The notes: a model not told the origin generated them from the letters alone. A stretch of 34,405 bases of DNA from Alphaproteobacteria bacterium (GCA_020054105.1 JAGVLW010000080.1:1-34405), one strand, 5' to 3'; shown: positions 16,301-25,100, counted from the stretch's first letter. Numbers and translations are program-made.

Positions 16301-17224
16301 TTATATCGGGATGCGTAGCCAGCTATCCGCCATCATCAGCGTAAATAGCACAAAAAGATAATAAATGGAAAAGCGAAATGTTTTACGCGCCCATTTATCT
16401 GAGGAATCGCCCATCACTTTGTAAATATGGTGCAAAAACACTATGCCCAGAGCTGCTGCCCCCGCCGCATACAGCGCGCCGGCCATGCCCAGCAGCGGCA
16501 AGGCCAGCGTCGCCGCCACCAGCAGCAGGCAATAGCCCAGCATTTGTTTTTTCGTATGTTTAGCGCCCAGGACCACCGGCATCATCGGCACGCCCGCCTT
16601 GGCGTAATCGCCGTTGCGGTAGAGCGCCAGCGCCCAGAAATGCGGCGGCGTCCACAGGAAGATAATCATGAACAGCAGGAAGGATTGCAGCGACACGTCG
16701 CCGGACACCGCCGCCCAGCCGATCATCGGGGGAAAAGCGCCCGCCGCGCCGCCGATGACGATATTTTGCGGCGTCGAGCGTTTGAGCCACATGGTGTAAA
16801 TTACAACGTAAAACGCGATCGCGCCCGCCAGCAGAAACGCCGCCGCGAAATTGACCGCCAGCCCCATCAACATCACCGATAAAGCCGCCAGGAACAGCCC
16901 GAAGGCCAGCGCGTCGTCGGGCACGATACGTCCGGCGGGAATCGGCCGCCTTTGCGTGCGCGTCATGATCGCGTCGATGTCGCGGTCATACCACATATTC
17001 ATCGCCGTGCCCGCGCCGGAGCCCAGCGCAATGCAGGCAAGCGTGAGGATCTGCTGAAATGCATTGAGATGCCCGGCGCCGGCATTTTGCGCCACCACCA
17101 TCCCGGCCAGGCCGGTGAATACCACCAGCGACATCACGCCGGGTTTCATCAGCGCGATGAAGTCGCGGACGGTGGAGGAGGATAGCTCATGGGAAGATGC
17201 AACTACATTCATATTAGTGATCAT
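16301..17224 (-). CDS. ctaB: Protoheme IX farnesyltransferase (heme O synthase)
   Basis: A 307-residue polytopic prenyltransferase that adds a farnesyl group to heme B, the first step to heme A of the oxidase. The Asp-rich active site is 'NMWYDRDIDAIMTRTQRRP' (N76, D80, D84), followed by the second polar loop 'YAKAGVPMMPVVLG' and about nine hydrophobic helices. The N-terminal 'DFIALMKPGVMSLVVFTGLAG' (~21-41) is encoded by a 73-bp segment (17106-17178) that is repeated 1,110 bp upstream. Start at 17224 is the first ATG; a second at codon 5 is equally good. Confidence 0.93.
   Translation of the reverse strand: MITNMNVVASSHELSSSTVRDFIALMKPGVMSLVVFTGLAGMVVAQNAGAGHLNAFQQILTLACIALGSGAGTAMNMWYDRDIDAIMTRTQRRPIPAGRIVPDDALAFGLFLAALSVMLMGLAVNFAAAFLLAGAIAFYVVIYTMWLKRSTPQNIVIGGAAGAFPPMIGWAAVSGDVSLQSFLLFMIIFLWTPPHFWALALYRNGDYAKAGVPMMPVVLGAKHTKKQMLGYCLLLVAATLALPLLGMAGALYAAGAAALGIVFLHHIYKVMGDSSDKWARKTFRFSIYYLFVLFTLMMADSWLRIPI
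17106..17178 (-). repeat. Direct repeat, ctaB copy
   Basis: 73 bp, 71 identical to 18216-18288. Encodes the first membrane segment of CtaB. Confidence 0.92.
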
Positions 17225-17828
17225 AAGACGCTAAAGGACCCAACGCCACAAATTCCCGCGCGGCTTTAATAACCGGCTCGGGATTATTGAGATACGCGCC
17301 TTCATTATCCATGTTAAGGACTTTTGCAATCTCCATATGCATAGTCGGTGGAAAACATCTACTCATCCATGCGACTTGATCTCCGTTTAACTCTTCGGTA
17401 TTGGCTTTAGGCATATTTTCCGGGATACAAAAGCGTTTTTGCTCCACCATATAATCATCATATTCTTTCAACATCAGTGATACGAAAGTGCGTTTTTTGG
17501 GTGGGTTCATCAAAAACGTAACCGCCTCGGTAACCGGGCCGGCCTTTTTCATTAAACCCGGAAAAGCTTCGCTAATAAGGGGCTCGGCTTTATTCGGGTC
17601 TATATGCGATTTTATTAATCCCCAATCATAGAGAAGGGTGTTTATTGGGAACCGGCTACTATCTTGATTCTCGGAAAACCGCAATAAAAGTTTAAGCAAT
17701 TCGAGCGCTTGCTTGTCTTGAGGCTCGTCCTTAAATTGAACGTATTGCCGAAGCAGTTCCGACGGATCGATCAATGTAAGAGTTTTAAAGATATAAAGAT
17801 TAACCAAAATACAATGGTCCGCTTCCAT
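17214..17828 (-). CDS. Unknown protein, probable 3' half of a frameshifted gene
   Basis: A 204-codon frame with no family I recognise. After a weakly hydrophobic start it is a helical, charged domain ('DPSELLRQYVQFKDEPQDKQALELLKLLLRF') and ends overlapping the ctaB start. The apparent ATG lies at the end of a run of seven A (17834-17828) that in the -1 frame joins it to the gene before. Read together, the join gives 'SAHFFLKK' plus 'MEADHCILVNLY', a plausible continuous beta-rich stretch. I therefore think this is the C-terminal half of one protein. Base composition is more AT-rich than the cox genes around it. Confidence 0.5.
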   Translation of the reverse strand: MEADHCILVNLYIFKTLTLIDPSELLRQYVQFKDEPQDKQALELLKLLLRFSENQDSSRFPINTLLYDWGLIKSHIDPNKAEPLISEAFPGLMKKAGPVTEAVTFLMNPPKKRTFVSLMLKEYDDYMVEQKRFCIPENMPKANTEELNGDQVAWMSRCFPPTMHMEIAKVLNMDNEGAYLNNPEPVIKAAREFVALGPLASYDH

Positions 17829-18331
17829 TTTTTTAAGAAAAAATGAGCGGACCGGTCTTTATCTTCCGGATTATTCTCTACGGGCGCTAGTGAATCGAAA
17901 CGAAAATTTTGTCGGGAATTGTGATTTTTGGACTGAAGCGACGGCTTTTGCTGTGTCCACCACACTCTGATCGGTTGCCCGGGTGCCAGAGCTTTTCCAT
18001 AAATCACTTGCACGATCTGGAATTCATCGGAATAGCTATCGCCATCCTTTATCCATTTTTCCTCGGTAACGCCGCCAGGACGTTGAACCCATTTTTTCGG
18101 TGCATGCCGTACTTCGGCAATCGCATCACTTTTCTGCAAGTTTTCCAACAGCGACAGCCTATCCGTCATCACGCATGTCGGCGCTTTAGCAAAAGCTGGG
18201 GAATTACAAAATAGAGCCAGGCCGGTGAATACCACCAGCGACATCACGCCGGGTTTCATCAGCACGATGAAGTCGCTGACGGTGGAGGGTGCCGAGTGCT
18301 GAGTGCTGAGTGCTGAGGAAACAGTAGGCAT
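17771..18331 (-). CDS. Chimeric exported protein: ctaB-derived N-terminus on an unknown domain, probably frameshifted
   Basis: A 186-codon frame in three parts. Residues ~1-15 come from a heptamer array, residues ~16-39 are a near-copy of the CtaB first membrane segment ('STVSDFIVLMKPGVM...'), and from 'ALFCNSPAFA-KAPTC' onward comes an unrelated protein whose own signal-peptide end seems preserved. The result would still be a working export signal with cleavage after AFA. The domain (~50-160) includes 'YSDEFQIVQVIYGKALAPGQPIRVWW', a beta-rich pattern. After residue ~161, at an A7 run, the frame probably should switch to that of 17214-17828. The hydrophobic end 'TIVFWLIFISLKLLH' is then an artefact of reading past the shift. 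Confidence 0.5.
   Translation of the reverse strand: MPTVSSALSTQHSAPSTVSDFIVLMKPGVMSLVVFTGLALFCNSPAFAKAPTCVMTDRLSLLENLQKSDAIAEVRHAPKKWVQRPGGVTEEKWIKDGDSYSDEFQIVQVIYGKALAPGQPIRVWWTQQKPSLQSKNHNSRQNFRFDSLAPVENNPEDKDRSAHFFLKKWKRTIVFWLIFISLKLLH
18216..18288 (-). repeat. Direct repeat, upstream copy
   Basis: Matches 17106-17178 at 71 of 73 bases. It supplies codons for the CtaB-like segment of the chimeric gene. Confidence 0.92.
18294..18317. repeat. Single-arm heptamer array (GAGTGCT x3)
   Basis: Three exact GAGTGCT units at 18294-18314 plus a partial fourth. Unlike the other arrays no reverse-complement arm is seen nearby. It lies 6 nt from the ctaB-derived repeat and is translated as 'ALSTQHSA' in the chimeric gene. 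Confidence 0.8.
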
Positions 18332-18342
18332 TATCTGTCTGC

Positions 18343-18621
18343 TTATGGAAATTTACTGTAAATCTCGCTACGGTTCTTGAAATGCAGTAAAGTTAAACTA
18401 CCATCAACTTCGTGCCTAAACCCTAGCCGATATTTTTCAACCCGCAAACGGTAATAACGGCTGAAGCCATCCAATTCTTTGACTGTTTCATAAGTGAGTA
18501 ATTCTTCTATATTGGAGGCATCTTGCAAATCCTGAAGCGCGGAAATAAGTTCATCGCGTAACATGCCACGGGGAATCGCTTTCATATCTTTGAGGAAGGA
18601 TGCGCGATAATTGACGCGCAT
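18343..18621 (-). CDS. RelE/ParE-family toxin (second pair)
   Basis: A 92-residue basic protein with the superfamily layout: 'FLKDMKAIP' helix, 'LTYETVKELDGFSRYYRLRVEKYRLGFR' (the 'L.G...YRLRVG.YR' core) and a C-terminal 'LLHFKNRSEIYSKFP'. This is a type II toxin of the RelE/HigB/ParE group. It starts 2 nt after the stop of the upstream antitoxin. The pair is inserted within the oxidase cluster between ctaD and the ctaB-derived repeat. Confidence 0.8.
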   Translation of the reverse strand: MRVNYRASFLKDMKAIPRGMLRDELISALQDLQDASNIEELLTYETVKELDGFSRYYRLRVEKYRLGFRHEVDGSLTLLHFKNRSEIYSKFP

Positions 18622-18623
18622 GG

Positions 18624-18863
18624 TCAGGTTTTGAGCTCTTTCGTGATTTCTTCTTCGCTCACCGCCGGGGAAGTGCGGTACGCCTCATCCAACAGATTCC
18701 CCAGCGTTTTATCATCGAAACCATCCAGGCGATCGGCAATCTCTTCGGCGAGACGGTTAATGAGCGCGGGATCGTGCAACATCTCGCGCATGCTGGCGAG
18801 TATACGTTGCTCCATAGCCGCCAAAACCTGGTTTTCCTGCGGTGTATTACTATGTTTTTCCAT
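18624..18863 (-). CDS. Probable antitoxin of the second pair
   Basis: A 79-residue acidic helical protein ('QENQVLAAMEQRILASMREML ... LINRLAEEIADRLDGFD') ending 2 nt before the RelE-type toxin. It lacks an obvious DNA-binding motif; I call it antitoxin from position and charge. The frame is open to 18941, but the ATG at 18863 is preferred for size; the ribosome-binding site is weak at both. Confidence 0.6.
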   Translation of the reverse strand: MEKHSNTPQENQVLAAMEQRILASMREMLHDPALINRLAEEIADRLDGFDDKTLGNLLDEAYRTSPAVSEEEITKELKT

Positions 18864-18982
18864 GGTCTTGATTATATTCCTATTCAGGCTTCGCGTCAAA
18901 TCGAATCCTCTAGGCCCGCTCGCGCCCGTAGTTTTCTGCATAAATATTACTTGGTCATCTGCTCATCTAATAATCCAGTCAT

Positions 18983-20572
<1,590 letters not shown>

Positions 20573-20591
20573 CTATTCCCTCTATATGACA

Positions 20592-21140
20592 TCAAAATCT
20601 TTCTGCGCCGGTCCGGCTCTCGTTCAACAATCCCTTCGCGCGTTTCTGCCAACCCACATTTCCAAGATCCGCGGCCTTTGCAAGCAGCTCGTCCTCATCG
20701 GCACAACCCAACGCTTTCAATATGGCGTCCCTGGCGACTGCATTGCCAAGTGCTCCGTTTGACTCATACGCCTCCATGCATGCCGGGGGAACAGCTGCCT
20801 TTTCCACAAACGCCTTCCTAGTTATTTTAAGCGATTTGCGCACTGCCTTAAGTGCTACCATGACTTCTTGCCTTCGCTCCGCCCCCTCTTCAGTCAACGC
20901 TACGGCGGGAAAATCGGTGACCAAAGCCGCCTCATCCGCAACGCCCAACGCAGCCAGTATTTTATCCCGCAACGCAGCGTCCTCTGTATAACCGCGCTGG
21001 GAGTATCTTATTACTTCGTCATATTCAACGCCGGCTTTTTCAGCCAGCTGCCGATAGGTGAGGTTTCTGGCCTTGTGACAGCATTTAAGCGAAGCAGATA
21101 CTTGCCTTCGCCTCAGATGCTCCTTAGCAGTCAACGCCAT
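20592..21140 (-). CDS. Protein of two helix-turn-helix-like repeats inside the oxidase cluster
   Basis: A 182-residue protein built of two ~64-residue repeats (~10-74 and ~88-152). They align from 'RRRQVSASLK' with 'RRQEVMVALK' through 'RDKILAALGVADEAAL' with 'RDAILKALGCADEDEL'. Each has a five-helix, Cro/XRE-like look ('LTYRQLAEKAGVEYDEVIRYSQ'), suggesting a DNA-binding monomer with two half-site readers. It is set between ctaC (3-nt gap) and ctaD (22-nt gap) without breaking either gene, so it is co-transcribed with them. Some cysteines (C20, C21) are present, but a redox role is only a guess. Normal oxidase clusters do not carry such a gene here. Confidence 0.7.
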   Translation of the reverse strand: MALTAKEHLRRRQVSASLKCCHKARNLTYRQLAEKAGVEYDEVIRYSQRGYTEDAALRDKILAALGVADEAALVTDFPAVALTEEGAERRQEVMVALKAVRKSLKITRKAFVEKAAVPPACMEAYESNGALGNAVARDAILKALGCADEDELLAKAADLGNVGWQKRAKGLLNESRTGAERF

Positions 21141-21143
21141 GAT

Positions 21144-21986
21144 TTACCTTCCGCCATTGACCGTCGCGATGCGTGACGAGTCGGAGGCAGGCGCAATGCC
21201 CGCCTGTTTTTGCTTATCCTTCACCCAGGCGGCGAAATCGTCTTTGCTGACCACGTCGATGGCGATCGGCATGAAGCCGTGGCCGACGCCGCACAGCTCG
21301 GAGCACTGGCCGTAAAACGTGCCGAGCTTGGTGGCTTTGAACCAGGTTTCGTTGAGGCGGCCTGGAACGGCGTCGCGCTTGATGCCGAAGGCCGGCAGCG
21401 CGAACGCATGGATCACGTCGGCGCCGGTGGTGAGCACGCGCACTTTCGTATCGACCGGCACGACGACGCGGTTATCGACTTCGAGCAGGCGGTGGTCGCC
21501 GGGTTTCAAATCTTTGTCTTTGAGCATGTAGCTGTCGAAGCCGAAGCCGCCATGGTCGGGATAGTCGTAATGCCAATACCATTGGTAGCCGGTCGCTTTG
21601 AGCGTCATCTCCGGCTCGACGTAATCTTCCATGAAATAATGCAGCCGCAGGCTGGGGATGGCGATGGCGACGAGAATGAGGATGGGGATGGTCGTCCAGA
21701 CGATTTCGAGCGTGGTGTTATGCGTCGTTTTGCTGGGAACGGGGTTGGCCTTGCGGTTGAAGCGCAGGCAGATATAGATGAGGCCGATCAGGATAAAAAC
21801 GGTAATGATGGTAATGAGCCATAGCAGGAAATGATCGTGCATCGACACCAGCCGCTCCATCACCGGCGAGGCCGGCTCCGGAAAGCCGAGCTGCCAGGGC
21901 TTGGCGATGCCTTCAGCGGGCTGCGCATGGGCGGCAAAGGCAGCGCCAACCGATGCGAGAAACGAGAGGGAAAAGAGTTTTTTCAT
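21144..21986 (-). CDS. ctaC: Cytochrome c oxidase subunit II
   Basis: A 280-residue subunit that accepts electrons from cytochrome c. It has a signal peptide (~1-21), two membrane helices (~53-73 and ~95-115) and a periplasmic cupredoxin domain. The dinuclear CuA site is complete: H193, C228, E230, C232, H236 and M239 in 'CSELCGVGHGFM'. The aromatic 'YQWYWHYDYP' electron-entry region is intact. It is the first gene of the cluster, so the oxidase promoter should be in 21987-22072, where I see no strong consensus. Confidence 0.96.
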   Translation of the reverse strand: MKKLFSLSFLASVGAAFAAHAQPAEGIAKPWQLGFPEPASPVMERLVSMHDHFLLWLITIITVFILIGLIYICLRFNRKANPVPSKTTHNTTLEIVWTTIPILILVAIAIPSLRLHYFMEDYVEPEMTLKATGYQWYWHYDYPDHGGFGFDSYMLKDKDLKPGDHRLLEVDNRVVVPVDTKVRVLTTGADVIHAFALPAFGIKRDAVPGRLNETWFKATKLGTFYGQCSELCGVGHGFMPIAIDVVSKDDFAAWVKDKQKQAGIAPASDSSRIATVNGGR

Positions 21987-22072
21987 GGGAAGCCCGTCGC
22001 GAAGAAGAGAGACACAATATATAGTAGGCGTTTGTAATCTTTCCTTATGATTAACGCAATAATTTTTAGTAT

Positions 22073-22128
22073 CCCCGCACTTGTTGCGGGGTCTGGTAAC
22101 CCTCCCTCAATAATGTTAAGGGAGGGTT
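22073..22128. other. Two consecutive hairpins between ctaC and the lipoprotein gene
   Basis: CCCCGCA/TGCGGGG (22073-22091) and AACCCTCCCT/AGGGAGGGTT (22098-22128) are adjacent perfect stems. They look like 3' hairpins of the lipoprotein gene or remnants of dispersed palindromic elements; no U-run follows on either strand. Confidence 0.5.
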
Positions 22129-22139
22129 AAAGCCAGCGA

Positions 22140-22577
22140 TCATTTTCTTGGTGTCGGATAATCGGGTGCTTTCGATTCATTGGTTGCAGGCGCGGGGGTT
22201 CTCGGACGCTCGACATGGAGCCCGCAATTTTTCCTTATGCCAGCTTTCTCCAGCGCATCGAATTCGCCTTTGAGCCTTCCATATTCAGCAGCCTGGGCGG
22301 TATTGCTGTCGAGAAAAAACAGCGCCGGCCAGAAAAGAATAAGGCCGACGCCCATGGCCACCTCATCGTTGCTGGCCGCTTTGTCGTTTTGCGCGGCCAG
22401 ATCCGAAACACGGCCGGAGACGGTGCTCATTTCCGCGGCGATTTGCTTGCAGCTATACCCGTCATATTGCACCGGCGAAACATATTGCGCCGGAATGTTT
22501 CTGGAATGGTCGGCGCAAGCCGAAATAAGACAAAGCGACGTGACTAAAGCGGTGGATTGTTTTATAGATGACTTCAT
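22140..22577 (-). CDS. Small lipoprotein of an accessory island
   Basis: A 145-residue protein with a lipobox 'LISAC' (Cys at residue 21), so probably an inner- or outer-membrane lipoprotein. The mature part has 'YDGYSCKQIAAEMSTVSGRVSDLAAQ', a glycine-rich hydrophobic stretch 'VAMGVGLILFWPALFFL' that is likely a membrane segment, and 'GEFDALEKAGIRKNC'. Widespread bacterial lipoproteins of unknown role share this pattern. Its GGGGAG ribosome-binding site can pair with an upstream ACTCCCC, so translation may be switched by the long structured leader. The C-terminus is Pro-rich and looks disordered. Confidence 0.75.
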   Translation of the reverse strand: MKSSIKQSTALVTSLCLISACADHSRNIPAQYVSPVQYDGYSCKQIAAEMSTVSGRVSDLAAQNDKAASNDEVAMGVGLILFWPALFFLDSNTAQAAEYGRLKGEFDALEKAGIRKNCGLHVERPRTPAPATNESKAPDYPTPRK

Positions 22578-22581
22578 GGTG

Positions 22582-22793
22582 ACTCCCCAAATTGCGGTCT
22601 GGCGGCCACCAGCAGAAATTGCTGGTGACCGGGGAGTTTGTAAACCGCTAACAGACGGTCGCGCTGCCCTTTACCTTTCGGCTGGACATGCGACAGCGCC
22701 TCCCCGGCCATAGGCCAAGGGAGGTATTATTTCGGCTAATACCAGCCGCTGTTAGTGAGGTTACAACGCCCCGAAACTAGGTTTTTCCTAGTT
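22582..22793 (-). promoter_or_regulatory. Highly structured 5' leader of the lipoprotein gene
   Basis: In transcript order (minus strand): AACTAGG/CCTAGTT hairpin (22793-22775); a CTAACAG/CTGTTAG closing pair (22755-22749 with 22654-22648) that encloses TATTA/TAATA, CCTCCC/GGGAGG (22724-22699) and GCGCTG/CAGCGC stems; then ACTCCCC (22637-22631) pairing with the GGGGAGT (22588-22582) that contains the ribosome-binding site, with an inner CACCAGCA/TGCTGGTG stem. A possible 13-codon leader peptide runs from 22689 to 22648. The overall look is like phage antisense/immunity leaders of the C4 type, but that family link is a weak impression. Confidence 0.55.
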
Positions 22794-22801
22794 CTGGTGT
22801 A

Positions 22802-22831
22802 TAGTTAGCATGGGGGAATGGGTGAGGTCAA
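22802..22831 (-). promoter_or_regulatory. Candidate sigma-70 promoter of the structured leader
   Basis: On the minus strand TTGACC (22831-22826) is followed after 18 nt by TAACTA (22807-22802), about 10 nt before the first leader hairpin. Confidence 0.45.
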
Positions 22832-22880
22832 TTATTATAAATCAATGCTTTACAAAATATTTATATCTTTGTAACAATTA

Positions 22881-22917
22881 AAATATTGATTCCGGGATCA
22901 ATATTTGATGGTATAAT
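22881..22917 (+). promoter_or_regulatory. Palindromic operator and -10 element upstream of the NYN gene
   Basis: AAATATTGAT (22881-22890) and ATCAATATTT (22897-22906) form a perfect 10-bp inverted repeat with a 6-nt centre (TCCGGG). Five bases later is a perfect TATAAT (22912-22917), with TTGATT (22886-22891) as a poor, wide-spaced -35. The palindrome covers the -35 region, so a dimeric regulator bound there would control this promoter. Confidence 0.65.
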
Positions 22918-22930
22918 GGTGTTACTTGCT

Positions 22931-22975
22931 CCCCACCGGACATGCCGAAAGGCCCCGGTGGGGTTTTTATTTTTA
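22931..22975 (+). terminator. Intrinsic terminator or attenuator before the NYN gene
   Basis: CCCCACCGG (22931-22939) pairs with CCGGTGGGG (22955-22963), inside which GCC-GAAA-GGC forms a capped stem; TTTTTATTTTT follows directly. Only ~14 nt separate it from the -10 element, so transcripts from that promoter would meet it after about 50 nt: either an attenuator for the NYN gene or the end of a short RNA. Confidence 0.7.
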
Positions 22976-22987
22976 GGGTCTAGACTT

Positions 22988-23617
22988 ATGATTGAAATAC
23001 CAATTAATAAGCGCGCTGTTGCATTCTTTGATGGTCAAAATCTTTATTACCACGCTAAAGATGCGTTCGGTTACACCCATCCTAATTATGACCCTAAAAA
23101 ACTTTTCGCCAGTATTTGTAAAGAAGAGCGCTTAGTAGATCACGGAGTGCGTTTTTACACGGGAGTACATTCGATAACTAAAAATGAATTCTGGCACAAA
23201 TATTGGGCTAATCGTACTCTATCCATGGGGCGGGCCGGAATTAAAGTTACAACGCGCGATCTTCGTTATCGTGACACAGAAATACAACTGCCTGATGGAA
23301 GCACACAAATCATACCCACATCGCAAAAGAAAGGCATCGATATAAGGATTGCTCTTGACATAGTGCGTATGGTGCGCGCAAGAGAGATAGATGTCGCTGT
23401 CATTTTTAGCCAAGATCAGGATTTAGCCGAGGTTGCTTTAGAAGTACAAGAAATTGCTAAAGAACAAAAACGATGGGTACAAATATATAGTGCATTTCCT
23501 GTTAGTTCTACAGCCAGTGCTTCCAGAGGTATAAATAATACGCAATGGTATAAAATGGATAAAGCATTTTATGATGCGTGCTTAGACACAAAAGATTATC
23601 GACCCAATAATTCTTGA
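22988..23617 (+). CDS. NYN-domain (PIN-like, LabA/DUF88) putative ribonuclease
   Basis: A 209-residue protein with the NYN fold, a metal-dependent RNA nuclease relative of PIN domains. The acidic motifs are in place: 'VAFFDGQNLYYHAK' (first Asp), 'KKGIDIRIALDIVRM' (central Asp pair) and 'AVIFSQDQDLAEVALEVQ' (third Asp site). The start at 22988 is chosen because upstream codons of the open frame (22886 on) run through the terminator stem and promoter. The gene is clearly more AT-rich than its flanks, with many AAA/AAT codons, suggesting horizontal transfer. Substrate unknown; such nucleases occur in RNA processing and in defence contexts. Confidence 0.82.
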   Translation: MIEIPINKRAVAFFDGQNLYYHAKDAFGYTHPNYDPKKLFASICKEERLVDHGVRFYTGVHSITKNEFWHKYWANRTLSMGRAGIKVTTRDLRYRDTEIQLPDGSTQIIPTSQKKGIDIRIALDIVRMVRAREIDVAVIFSQDQDLAEVALEVQEIAKEQKRWVQIYSAFPVSSTASASRGINNTQWYKMDKAFYDACLDTKDYRPNNS

Positions 23618-23626
23618 GTACAAATC

Positions 23627-23655
23627 TTATGACGGCAAAAAGAAAGACGTCATAA
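23627..23655 (+). promoter_or_regulatory. Hairpin at the tldD start
   Basis: TTATGACG (23627-23634) and CGTCATAA (23648-23655) form an 8-bp stem whose loop holds AAAGAAAG; the stem ends 2 nt before the tldD ATG. It may limit ribosome access to tldD. Confidence 0.35.
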
Positions 23656-23657
23656 TT

Positions 23658-25097
23658 ATGACCAACACCCCCACCCTCGACTCCCTCTTCTTCACCCGCG
23701 CCGGTCTCGATAAGGAGGCGGCGCGGCGCGTGGTCGCGGATGCGCTTTCCGGCATGGATGACGGCGAATTATTTTTGGAATATGCGCAATCGGAATCGCT
23801 GAGCTTCGACGACGGCAAGCTGAAAAACGCCGGCTACAATACCAGCGCCGGCTTCGGCCTGCGCTCGGTGCTCGGCGAGGCGACCGCCTATGCGCACGGC
23901 TCCGAAATGACCATGGCGGCGCTTACGCGCGCGGCGCAAACCGTGCGCGCGGTCAATTACGGCCAGCAAGGCGTCGTAGCGGCGCACGCGCCCGCATTCG
24001 GCACCAACAAGCAGCTTTACACCGACATCAACCCGCTCAAGGAAGTGCCGTTCGAGGATAAAATCGCCCTACTACAGAATGTCGATGCTTATTTGCGGCA
24101 AAAAGACAAGCGGGTGAAGCAAGTATCGGTGACGCTTTCGGGCCAATGGCAGGCGGTGCACATCCTCAAGGCCGACGGCAGCGAGGCGGGCGACATCCGC
24201 CCACTGGTACGCCTCAATGTCAGCGTCATGGCCGAGCATAACGGCCGCCTGGAAAACGGCTCCTCCGGCGCCGGCGGGCGCATGGCCTACGCGCATTATA
24301 TCGCCGCCGCCGATTGGAAAAAACAGGCCGACGAAGCGCTGCGCCAGGCGATGGTGAATTTAGAAGCTGTGCCTGCGCCCGCCGGGGAAATGCCGGTGGT
24401 GCTCGGCAATGGCTGGTGCGGCGTGCTGCTGCACGAGGCGATCGGCCACGGGCTGGAAGGCGATTTCAACCGCAAGGGCACCTCGGCCTTTTCCGGGCTG
24501 ATGGGCAAGCAGGTGGCAAGCAAAGGCGTGACCGTCGTCGATGACGGCACGCTGGAAAACCGCCGCGGCTCGCTGTCGGTCGATGACGAAGGCACGCCGA
24601 CCTCGCGCACGGTACTCATCGAAGACGGCATCCTCGCCGGCTATATCCAGGACCGGCTCAACGCCAGGCTCATGGGCGCGCGCGCCACCGGCAACGGCAG
24701 GCGCGAAAGCTACGCGCACCAGCCGATGCCGCGCATGACCAACACCTACATGCTGGCGGGCGATGCCGCGCCCGGCGACCTCATCGCCTCGGTGAAAAAA
24801 GGCATCTATGCCGCGCATTTCGGCGGCGGCCAGGTCGACATCACCTCGGGCAAATTCGTGTTCTCCGCCTCGGAGGCCTACCTCATCGAGGACGGCAAAA
24901 TCACCACGCCGATCAAAGGCGCCACCCTGATCGGCAACGGGCCGGACGTGCTGACCAAGATCCGCGGCATCGGCAACGACATGGCGCTTGATGACGGTGT
25001 CGGCACCTGCGGCAAGGCCGGGCAATCCGTGCCGGTAGGCGTCGGCCAGCCCTCGCTGCTCATCGACGCAATGACGGTGGGCGGGACGGCCATTTGA
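23658..25097 (+). CDS. tldD: Metalloprotease TldD
   Basis: A 479-residue zinc protease subunit that with TldE/PmbA degrades unfolded or modified peptides (first known from gyrase-inhibitor tolerance and microcin B17 maturation). The zinc motif HEAIGH is at H259-H264, followed by 'GLEGDFNRKGTSAFSGLMGKQV', and the family end 'GTCGKAGQSVPVGVGQPSLLID' is complete. Length is typical. PmbA is not in the window. An octamer repeat array begins just after the stop codon. Confidence 0.95.
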   Translation: MTNTPTLDSLFFTRAGLDKEAARRVVADALSGMDDGELFLEYAQSESLSFDDGKLKNAGYNTSAGFGLRSVLGEATAYAHGSEMTMAALTRAAQTVRAVNYGQQGVVAAHAPAFGTNKQLYTDINPLKEVPFEDKIALLQNVDAYLRQKDKRVKQVSVTLSGQWQAVHILKADGSEAGDIRPLVRLNVSVMAEHNGRLENGSSGAGGRMAYAHYIAAADWKKQADEALRQAMVNLEAVPAPAGEMPVVLGNGWCGVLLHEAIGHGLEGDFNRKGTSAFSGLMGKQVASKGVTVVDDGTLENRRGSLSVDDEGTPTSRTVLIEDGILAGYIQDRLNARLMGARATGNGRRESYAHQPMPRMTNTYMLAGDAAPGDLIASVKKGIYAAHFGGGQVDITSGKFVFSASEAYLIEDGKITTPIKGATLIGNGPDVLTKIRGIGNDMALDDGVGTCGKAGQSVPVGVGQPSLLIDAMTVGGTAI

Positions 25098-25100
25098 AGG

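Noticed and set aside
17106..18288. Insertion sequence
   Set aside because: No transposase, no terminal inverted repeats; the flanks are a ctaB-derived direct repeat.
22578..22800. Protein-coding gene in the structured region
   Set aside because: Only short frames occur and the DNA is dominated by paired stems; a leader RNA explains it better.
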